Below are positions 34,869 through 48,900 of a stretch of DNA of 64,000 bases, one piece after another. Position 1 is the first letter of the stretch; each line of letters begins with the position of its first letter. A model generated the notes under the pieces. It searched no databases and was not told the DNA's origin. It was given only the letters and a program-made list of their open reading frames with translations. Origin of the DNA: Fasciola hepatica (Eukaryota > Platyhelminthes > Trematoda > Plagiorchiida > Fasciolidae); NCBI GenBank assembly GCA_948099385.1, contig CANUEZ040000193.1, positions 3,856,501-3,920,500 of the forward strand. The letters are read 5' to 3'. A program made the translations under genes and the position numbers.

Positions 34869-37172
34869 TTCACTGGGTGCACGGAGTCAAAGACTTAATC
34901 CGAAAGCAGACCGATAATAAAGCACCATCAAAGTCACGACAGGATACGGAAAGAGATCAGTTCTCAAGTGATTCTCGTTTGTTACTTCGTGTTCATATTT
35001 ATTTTTGCATGAAAATTGACAGTGCCGCGAGATGGCCACCACAAGCTGAGCACCGAATAGCAAGGCTGATGACTGCATGAATTCAACTGAACATCTGCGT
35101 TAGCGTCTTTGCGAGACCGTGGTGATGATTGATCTCAAGTTATCAAAAGAGAACCTTTATACTTTCATATTTCCGGGCCTCTAAGCGGCGAGCACAATGT
35201 GTGTTTCTTTTTCCGTAGGACAACCGACCGAGTTAGAAAAATTTGTTGCAAGAAAAACATAGTTGAATGGGATTTTCTAGTTCATGTTTATGCAACAATA
35301 GAGTAGAACGAGCATACCCCACTATCATTAGTCGTTTGGTTTTTAGTCAGTACGTAAACTTAATTCAGATGCCCGGGGAAACAGCAGATTACTGTTCTCC
35401 ATCAATTCGATAGACTCGGATTGAATAGAAACCAAATATTCTGAGACCGATAAATCGCGATCGGCCTCCCCTCTTAGATAGCGGAATCGGGGCTATCTCA
35501 CCCGACAAACGCTTCACTCATTTTGCTTAGTTTGATTTGTGAGATAAATTGGAGGATTAGACCAATATCAGTAAACCTAATTCTTACACTGACGTAGCTC
35601 CAAGACTCTGTAGATTGTTTGTAGTGGAACAACGTCTTTGGACCTGGGTCTCCACATTGAATTCGTCCATAACAGAGGTCAATTGCTATGCTAACAACCG
35701 TTTTGAAATCAATGATGAAAATGTGCTATACCATACAGTTTTGATGAAAAAATACCGTTGAGACTCATCCCTGACAGATATGTAGTTAGTTGTTCGACTT
35801 GAAAAAGTTTGCCTGATTCTCTCATCAAATAGGAATATCACAAATCACATAAATACATATTGTTGTAGAAAATTTTACTGTTGTTTTCAGTTTCTTTCTA
35901 TTACCATAAGTGCCCGGTGAAAAAAACCAGTACCCAAGAAGGCAAGCCGGCTGATGCGTCAGGGTCACATGGAGAAGACACCACAAACCACTCATATATT
36001 TGGCTAAGCCACACGAATCTTTTCGACCGGTAATAAGAACAGATAGGTCAACGTACTCCAGGAATATTCATGATCAGCGTCATCAAAGTTTCCTGTGTGT
36101 ATGATCGCAGGTGTGTATTTATGCTTCTGAGAAATATTTTCACAGTTTCTGCGGGTGCGCATGTGATTGTTCAAGACAAGTTCAAGGGTCACTATTCTTC
36201 CCATATTGAGTGGGCGAATTTCCTGAGAGAGTATGTAATTTGGCATGTTGCGCCGACCCTACCTTCCCAACTGACGAGCTGAGATTCAACACATATGAGA
36301 GGCACTGACATAAACAAACGGTTCAAAGTGAGCTCGCTGTAACCGGAACACCTAGTCATTTTCATTCTTACAGTGATTTTGTCACCCGTAGGAAGTAGGG
36401 AGAATTCGTTTACTTAGTGCATTCCATTACATATAACACGACTGCCGATGCAGCATGAATGCTCATCTGTCCTATCCTTCGGTTCATTGATGGTGATTTC
36501 ACTCACGATCTTTCAGCCCGTGTTTGGGTCTTTGTGAGAGGGATCAGCACTACAGATGATGACTGCTACAGGCTAGATCAAACACATTTCGGGGGTGCGG
36601 TAAGCTATGCTACTGAATGGAGAGTTACTTGATATTCAAATAGAATCCACCACCAATCACACTGGCTTATCATCCCTGTCAAATACCATCAACGGACCAT
36701 GTCCACCTAGTTCTGGCCGAGACTTGAACCTGAAGTGCATCGTTCCTTTGCATACACTACCACTGACGGATAAAAAACCGACCTTCCGGGACATTATTTG
36801 TGTGATAACTACGTGATAGAGCGTCGATGAAATTCGCCCCAATGGTGGAGTTTATGGTTCGCCCTCACTGGAGAGCCTCAGCTAAGAAACATTTCAGTGA
36901 TTTCGTGTCGACAAAATGTTGGTAATCAATGGAAACCCAAAAAGTAATGTGTATAAAGAATAAGCACAAAGCGTTGATATCTGATTCCAAATCAGTGGTA
37001 ATATTTCGGCTTCAGGGAAATGTCGTTATATCTGCCATCATATCCCAGTTATTGACTTGTCGAGAAAATCACCAGTAAATACAAATGAAGTATTTTTGAA
37101 GTTCACCTGGACTTCGAAGGTGACCCAGCTGCAGCTGCATGTATTCTACATGTAACATAATCATAAAAATGA

Positions 37173-37631
37173 ATGATGCTGACGGTTATCACGCAAATGG
37201 TCTATGATTACCACCAATATCCGGGAGAAAATGAGGACGACAACATATTCCAGCCAATTACGTTCCGATTTGAAAACCATATGACCAAGGCGACGGGCAG
37301 TGGTACATTTTTTTGTAGTCGACTTAACCGATATAAACAGGACAGGTTCATGCAAACGAAATCAACTCCAGAACACCCAACCAAATTAAATGGCGCAAGC
37401 GTTTCACCATTACTTGCCAGAAGAATATGCCATACACTGATTTTGCTGTTTATGAACATTTTCATTAGAAAACAGGTGTCACCTTATTTAAATCGTATGG
37501 AGCGTGCGTGGAAGAAGAGTTCATTCTCAGAATGGCACTGTGGTTCTTCCAAAGTAGTTTCATCGGTTAACGCGGCGACATTTAGAACTAGGAAAAGTGT
37601 TCCCGTGCATGGATTTTCGAATCGGTGTTGA
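37173..37631 (+). other. Unassigned 152-codon reading frame
   Basis: The longest open frame outside recognised elements. The N-terminal third is acidic (YPGENEDDNIF) and the C-terminal third basic and Ser-rich. No known domain, signal peptide or splice context is clear, and an 85-codon frame overlaps on the other strand. In AT-rich DNA of this length one such frame by chance is unusual but not rare. Function is unknown. Confidence 0.15.
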
Positions 37632-37739
37632 CACAGTGTTCAACCAATAACCGACCAAACTTACAAATAATAAGAATCCCATTTTTCGGCTTTATCTGAC
37701 TATCTTCCTCTTTTCGCTTTTGATTTTAGATAATTCGCA

Positions 37740-37930
37740 CAATTACGATGCTCTGGAACTTCTAACTTGTACCCGTCTATTTTGCCATCTTTCTACTTCT
37801 GTAATACATCCAGCTCACTTCGTCTGAGACAGCTGTTGCACAAGGGAACGGATGCGTTACTTTCGGAACAAATAGTGTGTTTGTGCAGTGCAAATAGAAA
37901 AAAAAACGGTGTTTCAACTTATTTTGCATC
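37740..37930 (+). repeat. Dispersed repeat R1, third copy, outside the duplication
   Basis: Aligns with the minus strand of the R1 copies in blocks A and B from a TGC-CTGGA-CT segment (37750) through GTTGCA-GAACGGATGC-TT (about 37825-37850) to CAGTGCAAAT-G-AA (about 37885-37905). It is clearly older or more diverged than the A/B pair and inverted relative to them. A pyrimidine-rich run ending TTTTAG precedes it at about 37710-37730, and a similar run ending CAG precedes the block B copy, so an exon-like origin is possible. Otherwise it is an unclassified short interspersed repeat. Confidence 0.45.
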
Positions 37931-40900
37931 CTATCAAATCAAATCTTGTGAACAAAAAACATTCACAAAAGAATATATATCATACGAGTGCAAGCTATCT
38001 CCGATGTTTATAATATTTCTGTTCGCCTTAAGATTTATAAACTTTGCCTAAAGAGACATGTGATTCTCTGACTGTTTTTCATAATCAGTTATTTCGTTGT
38101 ATGCCTTATGTAAGAATAACGTTTTGAACACGGATATAAAGAAGGACATTCCGAATAGATTCATAGGACTTTTTTGCTGAAATTTAGCGCCATGTTTTTC
38201 CAAGAGGAAACGAGATGCACGAAAGTGAAGCCGAATGTGAGACCGGGATATCTGTCACTTTTCGACCTTGAGGCTAACTAAGGTGGAATTTTTGATCATC
38301 CTAATATGGCCATCGTTTCGGTAGTTTTCGTCATTCATTTCATCAGGCATTGCCTTCATCAAGCTTGATCCGCTGGTATGCTTCGCTATGTGCCGAGGCA
38401 TGATGCTTTACATTTTATGATCTGAAAATTGTATATACTCTGCTGATGGCAGATGTCTTATCCCTCAACAAATCTGTTCAAATTTTTTTATCACTTACGT
38501 ACTTGTTGATACCACTTGGATTGGTTGTTTCCGTGCCAGTGTAGCCGTTTTACTAGCAGAAGCTTCCAAGATAAAAGTAGTTGTCCATGTTGTGCACAAA
38601 ATAAGATGAACAGGTACATATAAAATTACTGGAAATTTCACTCGCACGTCACTAAGTGGATAGAACCAAATCAGTGTGCTTTGTTTTTTGAATTGATGCA
38701 GACTTTTCCCAATACAGCCACCCACACGAAGCGAGCAGTTCAAAACATTGCTTTCAATCGGGTGCTAAACTTCGTCGCCAGAAGATGTTCGAGCTAACCC
38801 TAAATGGGTTCCCAAAACTGATGGGACCACGTAGGCATCCCAGAAAAGGAATATGCAAAAGACGCTCCATCACATCTGCAGCAAGAAAAAGGAAATTCGC
38901 TACCCTAATGATCCAGTTTATGGATTCTCGTGAAACTGTGTCCAAATATTGTAATTGCTCGAGGCATTCGTTCCCACTTCCTTTTTTTAAAGTTAACAAC
39001 CCGATTTCGCGCTTGATCTTTTCTAAACTGCACCCGAATAGGGCTTTTGGTGTTCATCTCCACTGAGTTTTGCATTAATTTGCTGAGGTTTAATCCACGT
39101 TCAAAGAAGTCGGTAAGTTCCTCATGGCAGATGGTATGAATTAGGATAATAAAGCCGGCAGATATTAAAGAAATCTAAAATAAATCTTAGCCTTTGTGGT
39201 TAATTCGTCACCGTTCAAGATCTTTGCACTGTGATACAAATGTTTTGTGCCAGATGTGCCTATCCTTTGACGATCAATAAGTACAAATGCGATTTGGGTT
39301 ATCTCTCCCGTCCAAGGTTAAATAAAACACAATCAACTCTGTAAATTCAAAATGTCGAATACGGCATCAATCCAAAGATGTTTATGAGTGAATATGCACG
39401 TTAAAAGGCGGAGGTTCTCCTGAAATATTGGCCACTTCGATTACCGGTGATTTCTTTCAGCATTTAGGTCTGGACTTCGCTGCCTCAGGTAGGATATACC
39501 CAACAATCCTGCGCTCCACAACGTGTACTATGTTCATATCTATATTATAACACGGAAAAGTCCCTAGCCGTATTCCTCCTGTATGGCGAATAAATTTTCA
39601 CCATCAGCATCGAATGTAGGCTGTTATATGGTCATCGTCCTTCAGAATCTCGAAGTATCTATATGTTTTAATTAGTGCAAAGGAATATAATCATGTAATG
39701 TGTATGTTCGCTTCATGTTAGGCAGAATTTTATACTGCTCCTGAGAGCAATGTGATACCTGTAAAAAACTGATCAAACGAACTTAAAACGTTTTCCAGCG
39801 GCATGAACGCTGCTTTTTTCACAGTTTCGTCCAAAGGGGCTCTGTAAATGTGGTTCTAGGTTTATTGAGGCTTATATCTTATCCGGCCTAAATGAGTTGA
39901 CAAATGTGTACTCGATGGAGTGGGTACGTCTTTGAATTCGTTGTGTGGGCTTATGTTTGATTAGCACTATAAAGAAGTCTTTCTACCATCACGGAAACAA
40001 AAGTAGTGTCGGAAGTACCTCTCACGATTAGTCTTGCTTTCGGTTCAAATAAGCCGAATAGCTTTTTCCGCCGTGAAACTTAAATTAACTACCAAATTGT
40101 TCATGAATCACGAAGTAAGTGTTCTTTTATTGTACGATTAGAACACACACTCTCTTAATGTTCCTTTTTGATAGATTTCTAACCTTCATTTTTCCATCGT
40201 CACGGTAACCAGTGCCTGGCAAAGCCAACCTCCCAGCAAAGATGACAGCTAACGAAAACAGAACCACTTGACAGAAAAGTTAGAATTTCCATATTCCGAC
40301 TTGTATGTTAAACGTTTTATCAAACCGAAAAACTCAGCGAGGAAAATATATTTCCTCCTGAATTTCAGTAGCTAAATTGAGTATTTGTGAGCAAACGTAC
40401 TCAACTTTCGTATACGAAAATTGGGTAGAAAATGTGTTTGCACAGCTCGACTGATTTTATTTTATTGGCGAAATGCAACTTAAAATACCATTAGTCAACA
40501 ACTGAAATCTCCGATAGTAATGAAGATATCACCAGCATCACATACTATTTGGCAGAAATTAGACGTCCTTCGCAAATAGAAAACGGTATAGAAAAAACGA
40601 AATCACAATGAATCAACTAGTTTATTATTTCGAACACTGAGGAGTTTGGTACTTTTTTTCGTTTCGCTTATTCACTTTAAACAGGAAGGTAATTCCTCGT
40701 GTGCTTCATTTATTAGTGATGGTCTGAACCCCGTTCATGAATGTAGTTGCTGCTCAAGGGGACAAAACCAGTACTTTGATCAGTGAGCTTCCCTTCTCAG
40801 TAAGACACTTTCGTGAAGTTTGCTCTGACGAACGGAGCAGATTATTGTGATAGTTCGGTCCACAATATCCGTATATTACTAAAATTTTTAATTGTATACT

Positions 40901-42894
40901 TTTTCGACGGAATCGACAAATCGATCCATTCCACCTCGGTTCCAGGAGGGTGGAATGGGGTGCAATCAAGGTGCTAATTTTTTGTAACATTTTTGCGATC
41001 GTAACAAAATGATTGCGTTTAAAAACAAGATTGAGTTGAAATGGTTGAACCAACCTAATGTGCATTCTTACTGTTCTGTAAAGGAACACAACCTTGTCAG
41101 GTTTGCCTTCATATTTAGAATATTCTGAACGGAGCAAGCTTTCCTGGTGCGATCCAGCTCACAGTAATCCAAATATTGAGATTTCTGTTACTCGTTTCTG
41201 GTACAAGTTTTGTATTCCACTGGATCAATAGGTATTTTTCTCTAGTTCTTGAAATGTTTGTTCCAACGTTTGATTGGAGCATGCACAACTAGGTTTAAAA
41301 GTAAGATACAGAATGTGCTTCTGTGCAAATTTGGAAAAAGTGGCTGATTAACGGTACCCAAATTTTCACGTGGTTCAATTTTCTACTGAATCGTAAAATC
41401 GGGGAAAGTTCAATAAAACTCAGAAGGGCTTGTCTGATTCGGATTCCTTTCGATTTCCAGGCCCTTCATGCATCTACTTACATTCTTAACGCTGTATTTT
41501 TTGGTCTCCTTATCCGCCGAACTGTTTTTTCATCAAATCGCCAATATATTAGTACCACTTGGGTTTTGTGCAACTATTTAGTTTATTGGATATAAATACC
41601 GCAAAAATGTTGCTCTTTTCAGGGTGCCTCTCATATCACCACCCTGACAACTGCGATTTAATACTTCCCATAATAACAAGCCCAAGGAGCCTTTTGAACT
41701 GAACCTTGAAGGGTGAAAATTTTCGCCAATATATTAGAACCATTCACATTAGTGTTAGCCCACTGATTCTCGTCACTGACCCTGAATTGTGGAGTGAGAA
41801 CTGGAGAACCCGATGGATACGATTCAAATTTCTTCATTTCGGCAATTGTAGAACGCTTCAAGCTGGTCCCCATAGTGCAAAATTAGTATATTCCGCGATG
41901 CTTCGGCATGTTTAGTAGTTTCATAATCGTAGCTTTAAGCCGAAGTCAGCTCTTTGGTCGAGTCTGGTATACTTCCATTGCAGTTTTGGTTATCGTGTTT
42001 TAGGCAACTATGATGTTCGAATTCCCAGTGTTAGACAAATCCGTTTCCAAGATTTGGTTCCCAGGAGCATTAAGACCGCTTTTTTTAACAGAGCGAACGC
42101 AATCAATGCTTACTCCATAAACCTATGTCCGACTTATTCACATGAGAATATGCAATTCTCTCATCTGCTGGAATGTTGAATTCTTTATAATTCCCAGCTT
42201 GCAGAACCTCATGATGCAATCAGTACAGTGGCAGCGAATTTTATGAATTTATTGAAGTACGAATTATTCTGGATCTCTATGAAACAAACCAAAAGTTGTC
42301 ATTTTAGTGAAATATATATGAAATAGATACAAATAGCCCAGTTTACGACCGTCGTTTTCTCAAAAGCTATACCTTAGTGTGTTTAAGAACCGATTATCGG
42401 TAAACACGAAACAAAAAATCATGGGAATAAGGTAACCTCAAACATCCTTTATTTCATTCTCAACTGTCCTTAGAGATAGGAATTTCATCGTATTGCTCTG
42501 AATTCCCTAAGCTGCAATGGATTTACAATATGTTTTACATCGGCAAGCTGATATCGAATGAAGTTTGACATCAGTGTGATGTACGAGAATGTGTGTAAAT
42601 GTGACAAAATAGTAATTTTCGACACTGAACTAATTTTTGACATATAAAATTTGGGCTGATTTAACGAACTAATCACTTTCGCTCAGTTTGGTTTCCCACG
42701 AATGATCATAGTAAAACAACTCAAAAAAGAAAAATGAAAATAATGTGATGAAAATCATATCCTCGGATTTCACTATCAAGATAAAGCAATCACATTTGTC
42801 CGATGGCAAACTGAAATGAAAAGCATATTACCGGAACAATGAGCCCATATGAAATACATGATATTAGGTCCCCTTGCACCTTTTGAGCCGGGAT

Positions 42895-42975
42895 GTGAAC
42901 TGCGCGACCTGGAATCGAATCGGCAGCTACGTTGCATACCAGGCAGATACTCTTCTAGCTAGGCTAAGGTACGAC
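42895..42975 (-). repeat. tRNA-like sequence (pseudo-tRNA or SINE head)
   Basis: On the minus strand there is an A-box-like TAGCCTAGCTAGAAGAG (42966-42950), an anticodon-arm-like TCTGCCTGGTATGCAAC and a B-box-like GATTCGATTCC (42921-42911), spaced as in a tRNA gene. The loop would give a GGT (threonine-type) anticodon. The anticodon and T stems have mismatches and the T stem lacks a base, so it is not a functional tRNA. It could be a tRNA pseudogene or the head of a second SINE family. No hammerhead follows it. Confidence 0.55.
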
Positions 42976-45900
42976 CAATAACGTGTGAACTGTGCAAATG
43001 AAATACGTGCAACAAATACCATGACGTCTCAATAATAAATAACTACTAAGTACTGTAATATGATCACATTGGTGATAACTATTCGGAATACACAAAGGTG
43101 TTCCCTCTGTTGCACCACGTGTTCGTGAGACGCATTTGGTTTCAGTGTCAAGGCTATGGTGCACAGCTATCCCAATTCTCGTTTGATACGAAAGAAGAGC
43201 GTAACCCAAATAGCGACTTATCATATTCTCCCAAAGTGTTTTCTTGTGCCTTCAGTTCGATCCACTAATCAAGTAATGGTGGTTTCATTTATCCCAATAA
43301 GTTGAACTCTATTAACCTTATGGAATACGTAGGAAAATCGAGGCACTTAGATATCTCATACCGATGCCCACAGTGACAATAGAAGTTTACAACTTGATGA
43401 GGGTCTTGGAGTGCAGCATCGCACGAGGACTTTGGGCTTGAGCTTGATATTTACCCGGAAAAAGGACGGAGATGTTCACCTCCAGCAACTAGATATCCAA
43501 ACAAAATTCCGGTAACATATAAATCTATCCAAAGTAATGGCTATTCCACGGCTAGTTGGTTCATAGATCGGGGTTGATCGTTATTACTTAGGGTACGAAA
43601 ATACAGAAGATGAACAGGTTCGTCTCATGACCACCAGAATGCAGAGTTCCACCAACGTATCGATGATTTGTCGACTGTCAATTTTCGATTTTTTATAGGA
43701 CGAATGTGTTTGTTCTACAGGCTCAATCCTGTGCAAAACTGACAGTAAGTTGAAGTCCTGAGGGAAATTGTAAATTCATTTTACATGAATCTCCATCTTA
43801 AAACGCCATGTTTCATAAGAAAAGGGCGCAAACGGTTATCAATATTTTAAAAATAACATGCGTGAGCCGGAAGAGCTTCAAAGCACGTTCGATTGTGCCG
43901 GAATGTGAAGTACATCAAACAGGGTCTTTGTTGACTTTTGGTTGTGTTCAGATAATACACAGGGGATGTTTATTTACTCAGTGATAGCACCATTTATCAA
44001 GGAGTCTCTTACAAATCCCTCAGAATGAACAGCTGAGTTTGGTTTGCAAAATTTCGAAAATCGTAGTAAACAGAGTCGTTTCTCGTGTATGTGCACAGGA
44101 GTCTCCGAAAAACCGATGTCTAAAACGTTTGAGGTAACATCTGAGGCGCGCTGCGTACCATTTATATACATGTGTTCGAGTCAAACAATTCTGGGATCGA
44201 AATACTAGTCTATCCGATTTCAGAGGATGCATTTTGAAAAATCCCAGAATATTTCGCCACCGAAACTTCAATAATCACGCACATTTTATTGGCTAGATTT
44301 GCACAAGAAGTGTCGTGTCCTTGACGTCTAGACCAGCTGAATTTTCGTTCAACCTGTCAAACTGCTTTTTTAGTTGAAGAGACCTATACTATGAAACCTA
44401 AGGAACTAAGTCTTGTTGCTCCGCTATCGTATCACAAAATCACTGCTGTAATGTTATGCAGGCATGTGCTATTATCTGAGTGCAAGTTTTCCGGGTATAA
44501 CGTGTGCGCATGAGTTCGTGCTCGAGGCCAACAATCTACCAAATTAAGATCAATACAACACCGATCCGGTGCATTTCACCCCGGCGCAAACATCGTCGGG
44601 ACCGATCAGATAATCAGCTTAGCAAAAATGTTTGCTCTTGAAACAGAAGCTTGAACGATCGAGAAGTATTGCTTGTTCTACAAAGGGCTGCCACCAGACC
44701 AGGTTCAGATGTGATTGTCGGTGCTGCGTGTGTTTTGAACATAAAACCACAGAAACCTTCACTACCAACTTATTTTATCAGAACGAAATCCATTTCCATA
44801 TCTTTTCTGCTCTGTTGTCTCTGATTTACAGCTAAAGTTTATTTGCCTTTTGAATTTGGCGCCACCAGCAAACATGATTCTATTGTAAATCCCTGTAGCA
44901 GTTTGGCCGAAACTGAGCTTTTCACCGGATCATTTTTACACGCATGTATTCTCTGTTCGATGTTGTCACTTACCGAGACAAAGCAGCGTGCTTCTGTTCG
45001 AAGATGCATGATAGAACGGCTCTAATAAACCACTCCGATAACAGGCAGTATCATTTCAATATCAGTACCCATTTTCATAAATAAACAGTGTTATAACAAT
45101 TTTAACGGATACGAGGTTGAAAATCCGGAGATCGAATCCTTTATTATTCTTAAGCTGACTTGATGGCTTCTCTGTAAGTTGAAAATATAGCCACGGCGAA
45201 CACCAACTCACGATGCAATCATTTCCACTCAGATTTCTTTGTTGATCACTTGAAATCTATGGCGTTTTTATCATTCACCGTCTCATCACGATTTATGGGC
45301 TCTTCTGTGTGTCCAATATGTATGGTGTGAAGGTGACTATGAAACCAACTACTTTGCCAGATGTGATTTAACAATGAAAATGTACAGGTTGCGCCACAGT
45401 TAGCCATGTGAACACACAACGTTCGTAAAAATCAGTATTATCGACTGAAAGCAAACTACAAACGGTTCCAATGAAACTCCGGTGACTACCTAGAAAGCCT
45501 GTGGTATTCATATATAAATATTCAAGTATTTTATTGAAACCTGTCAAAACCTGTGCGAATATGATCGTTTATTACCAGAGTTTTAGGAAAAGCATTTAAA
45601 GGATTGTAAGTGTCCGCAATTTGTTCGAAGGAGTTTTCTGTGATAAAAGCAGTAAACACCAGAACAATTATTTCGCACGGACGGATGGCTCTCTAAAGAA
45701 GTACCACTTTTCACAAAGGTATTCGGTTGAAGAACTCGCTAGGGAGAGGATGTTCCCGGTCATCAAAATGACAGATTTCTGAAACAGTGATTTATCACCA
45801 CGAGTGTGAGAAGTGCAGTCATAATCAATAATTTGCATACTGTATGCTCGATCAGCTCGCTGCTTCTCCGCATGAGCTTATTGCAGGTGAAACATTTTTC

Positions 45901-48900
45901 CATTGTCTGTCTAACATGACAATGGATTATAATGCAAGCATAATAAGTGAATACTCCGTGTTTGCATTGATCGAAAACGTTCGGTTTGTTGGATCTTTCC
46001 GAATCAAATAAATCATTTTTCCAACTTTCTTAGACAGGTGTTGCCAAACTTAGAAAAATAAATTTTTTTCCGAAATCATTTCCTCCCGATTTTGTTGTGG
46101 TACATCACATCACAATTTAAAAGCTACCTCCTCGGATGAAATTTCCAATTTCATTTCGACTTCGTGACACCAGTTTTGAAAGTCACATGGGTGATTGCTG
46201 TTTAAAATCCATTACTCTCTTCTCTGCGCTGTAAAGTTTTAACTCAAACAAAAACATTTAACCACTTCATTACAGAGGAGAGAGTTGATTTTGTGTAAGC
46301 CTAATAAACATTCGTTTTGATTGTATTGTTCTCCTTCTTCGTGTCATTGACAGAAACGCACTTATATTCAATCGTGTAGGAAAAGGTGATTCAAAAAGAT
46401 GTCACTGATAAAAAAGACACATTTTCGATTTGGATGGTGATGTTTGCCTCAATCGAATGAAAATAGCAGCCAGGGAAACCTATATATTCATACTTGGGTA
46501 AGATATGATAAAAAACACCCATGCACCTTCCCAAACATGGATAGAGACATGTCAGCTTCCTAATATGTCAACTGATCCAAGGACAGCACCATAGGAGAAA
46601 AGAAATTAAACTGAAATTTATTACCACGAAAATACACGAATTGTGTTGTGAATCGTTATACTTTCAATGTACTTTGAACAAACTGCGGTGATAACTAGTG
46701 GGTCTATGAATATGCCCACTGCAAAATCGACTCTTCACTGGAAGTTATCTTTATTGGGGGAACACACATTTGTAACCTCATTTTGAGGTAAATACAATTA
46801 TTCAAAAGTTTCTCAATACCAGTCACATTATCGTGAAACGTTTTAGTCTTGACATTGATCGTATGGAGAGAATCAAAATGTATTACCAATGGGCCTGTGG
46901 TTGCAACGCAGACTAATTGTTCTCTGGAGCAATTTAGCGCCCATGACGCAAATCAACAATAATTTTTCTCCTAAACAGCAGGATCACATAATATTCAACA
47001 AATGTGGTAGCATTATTTCGCTGACGCAAAAATCATCGAATTTTGGACAGACAGATCTGATTCAGCTAGCATGTATTCATTCGTTCCCGAAAATAAAAGT
47101 AACCGATCGAACTCTAATAACTGTAGGGACTGCCTATAATCTAAGCTAGTCAGTTCCGCTTTTCTAAGCTTCAGTGCTACTTTTCAAAGTAGCTATATTA
47201 CCACATTTCCACTGATGAAGTCACTTCAGAAAGAAAGCGACAATGTTTCAGCCTTTTTTCGGTAAGCTGAATGAATTTAAACAACTCCGACGCTAACTGT
47301 GACATGAATACCCTTAAAGAAGGCAGAAAACCATGACTTTCAGATAAATTTCAATATGAAAAATGATGAATTCTCGTCTCAGCCGAAATCATATCCTAGT
47401 CTCACAAATATTCCGATATGCAATTTCCAATATGTGGGAAGTTAAACTGTAATTTATTTGAAATGACACCGAAAACATTCAGATGAAACATTGTCATCCG
47501 AATTATTGCATTTCAAACACACCAAAATCGAACATGGCAAATAAGTAAAGCCATGAACCATAGTGTTAAATGAAACATTCTCACAATTTCACTGGATGTG
47601 AAGAGCATTGCGGGCTGATGAAGTTAGATCAACAAATAATGTGACTCAGCTACATTCGTCAAACTGTTGTTTAATTAGTGCAAAAAGAAAGTAGAAAGTG
47701 ATGTTGATGAATATACCGCAAATTATTTTGCATTCCATTCAGTGGGAATGCACATGGAACAATGAATTTCACGGATAGATGATAAAAAACATCACACGGG
47801 TTCATTGAGGAAAACGCTAACCACAATGGAAGAATCTGAAACTATTTATTATGGAATCTAGTTCCCTACGGAGGAAAACATTCAATGGCGAAGTTGTCAA
47901 GTAGTCTATGAACATTTGAAGTTTCCGATAACATGTAGTTTCTAACTTAAATGAGGTGGACAAATAAATAAGTGTAGGATGATCTTAAACCATTGAGAGT
48001 TAAGTGATGCATGTGCTGGTGCTAGAATATGTATATCTCATAAGACGACGCCTCTCACCTGATTTCTACGGTAAGCATTGAGTTAATCCAAATTTTGGCT
48101 GAAGTTCGAACCCACACTAGGAATAGTGCTATGCTGTGGTGAAACAATACTATCAGATAGAATAAACAGCTTCATTAGATCAGAATTTATTAGTAAGTGA
48201 CACTGGCCACAGGGAACCTACAGGATTGCTGAATGATAAGTTGCTTCATTATAAATAACCTGGACAACGCTTCAATACATTCACTAAGGAATTGTTATAA
48301 CAAGCATACATGACCTTGCATTGTGAATTATATTACACAGATATCGCGATATTTTTTATATAGTATGGGTTATATGTATATATTTATATTCATTATGATT
48401 AAGAACACATAACATAATACTAAACTCCATATAAAAGGACATTCTATAATCCATTTCTCGGACGTAGTCAGAACTGCCCTCAGTTGAGCGAAATAATAGA
48501 TTAAAAGGAGTTCTTGGTTGAAATAACCTCGCTGATGAGTAAACAAAAATGTGATCACTTTGTGTAAACCCAAAACAAAATTTCATAAGTCACCCTGCAA
48601 TTCAACTCGCTTTGAAACTTTCCTACTAAAACCGATCACTGCTTCAAATGTGGCTTGTGGTGAACATCGATTATAAAGAAAGACAAATTTTTGAATTGTT
48701 TTAGGTTAGACATGTTTGGATTTTCATCCGAAGATGTGATCATTGTAAATAAAACGCTAGACTAGTTCTAAGGTGGAAACATATTCAGCCCATTCAAATG
48801 CAAATATCCTGATACAAACAGATTCAACAGAAGTCATCAACTTCGTATACGAAGAATGGAATCACCCAATTATTTTTGATTATAATATTTCACTTAGATA

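Larger units (their letters stand above)
34880..48360. other. Long unassigned stretch between the last RTE-type relic and copy B
   Basis: Apart from the dispersed repeat at 37740-37930 and a tRNA-like sequence near 42.9 kb, nothing is recognised. Reading frames above 90 codons at 37173-37631, 37767-38051, 38785-39066, 40754-41137 and 41323-41595 show no known motif. A short GC-rich pocket occurs at about 44560-44600. It could hide introns or regulatory DNA of a neighbouring gene. Confidence 0.5.

Noticed and set aside
40754..41137. 127-codon minus-strand frame
   Set aside because: No domain, no splice context and no repeat of it elsewhere in the window; compatible with chance in AT-rich DNA.
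48530..48560. CTGATGAG word in copy B as a second hammerhead
   Set aside because: No GAAA and no GTC at the required spacing, and no complementary helix I.
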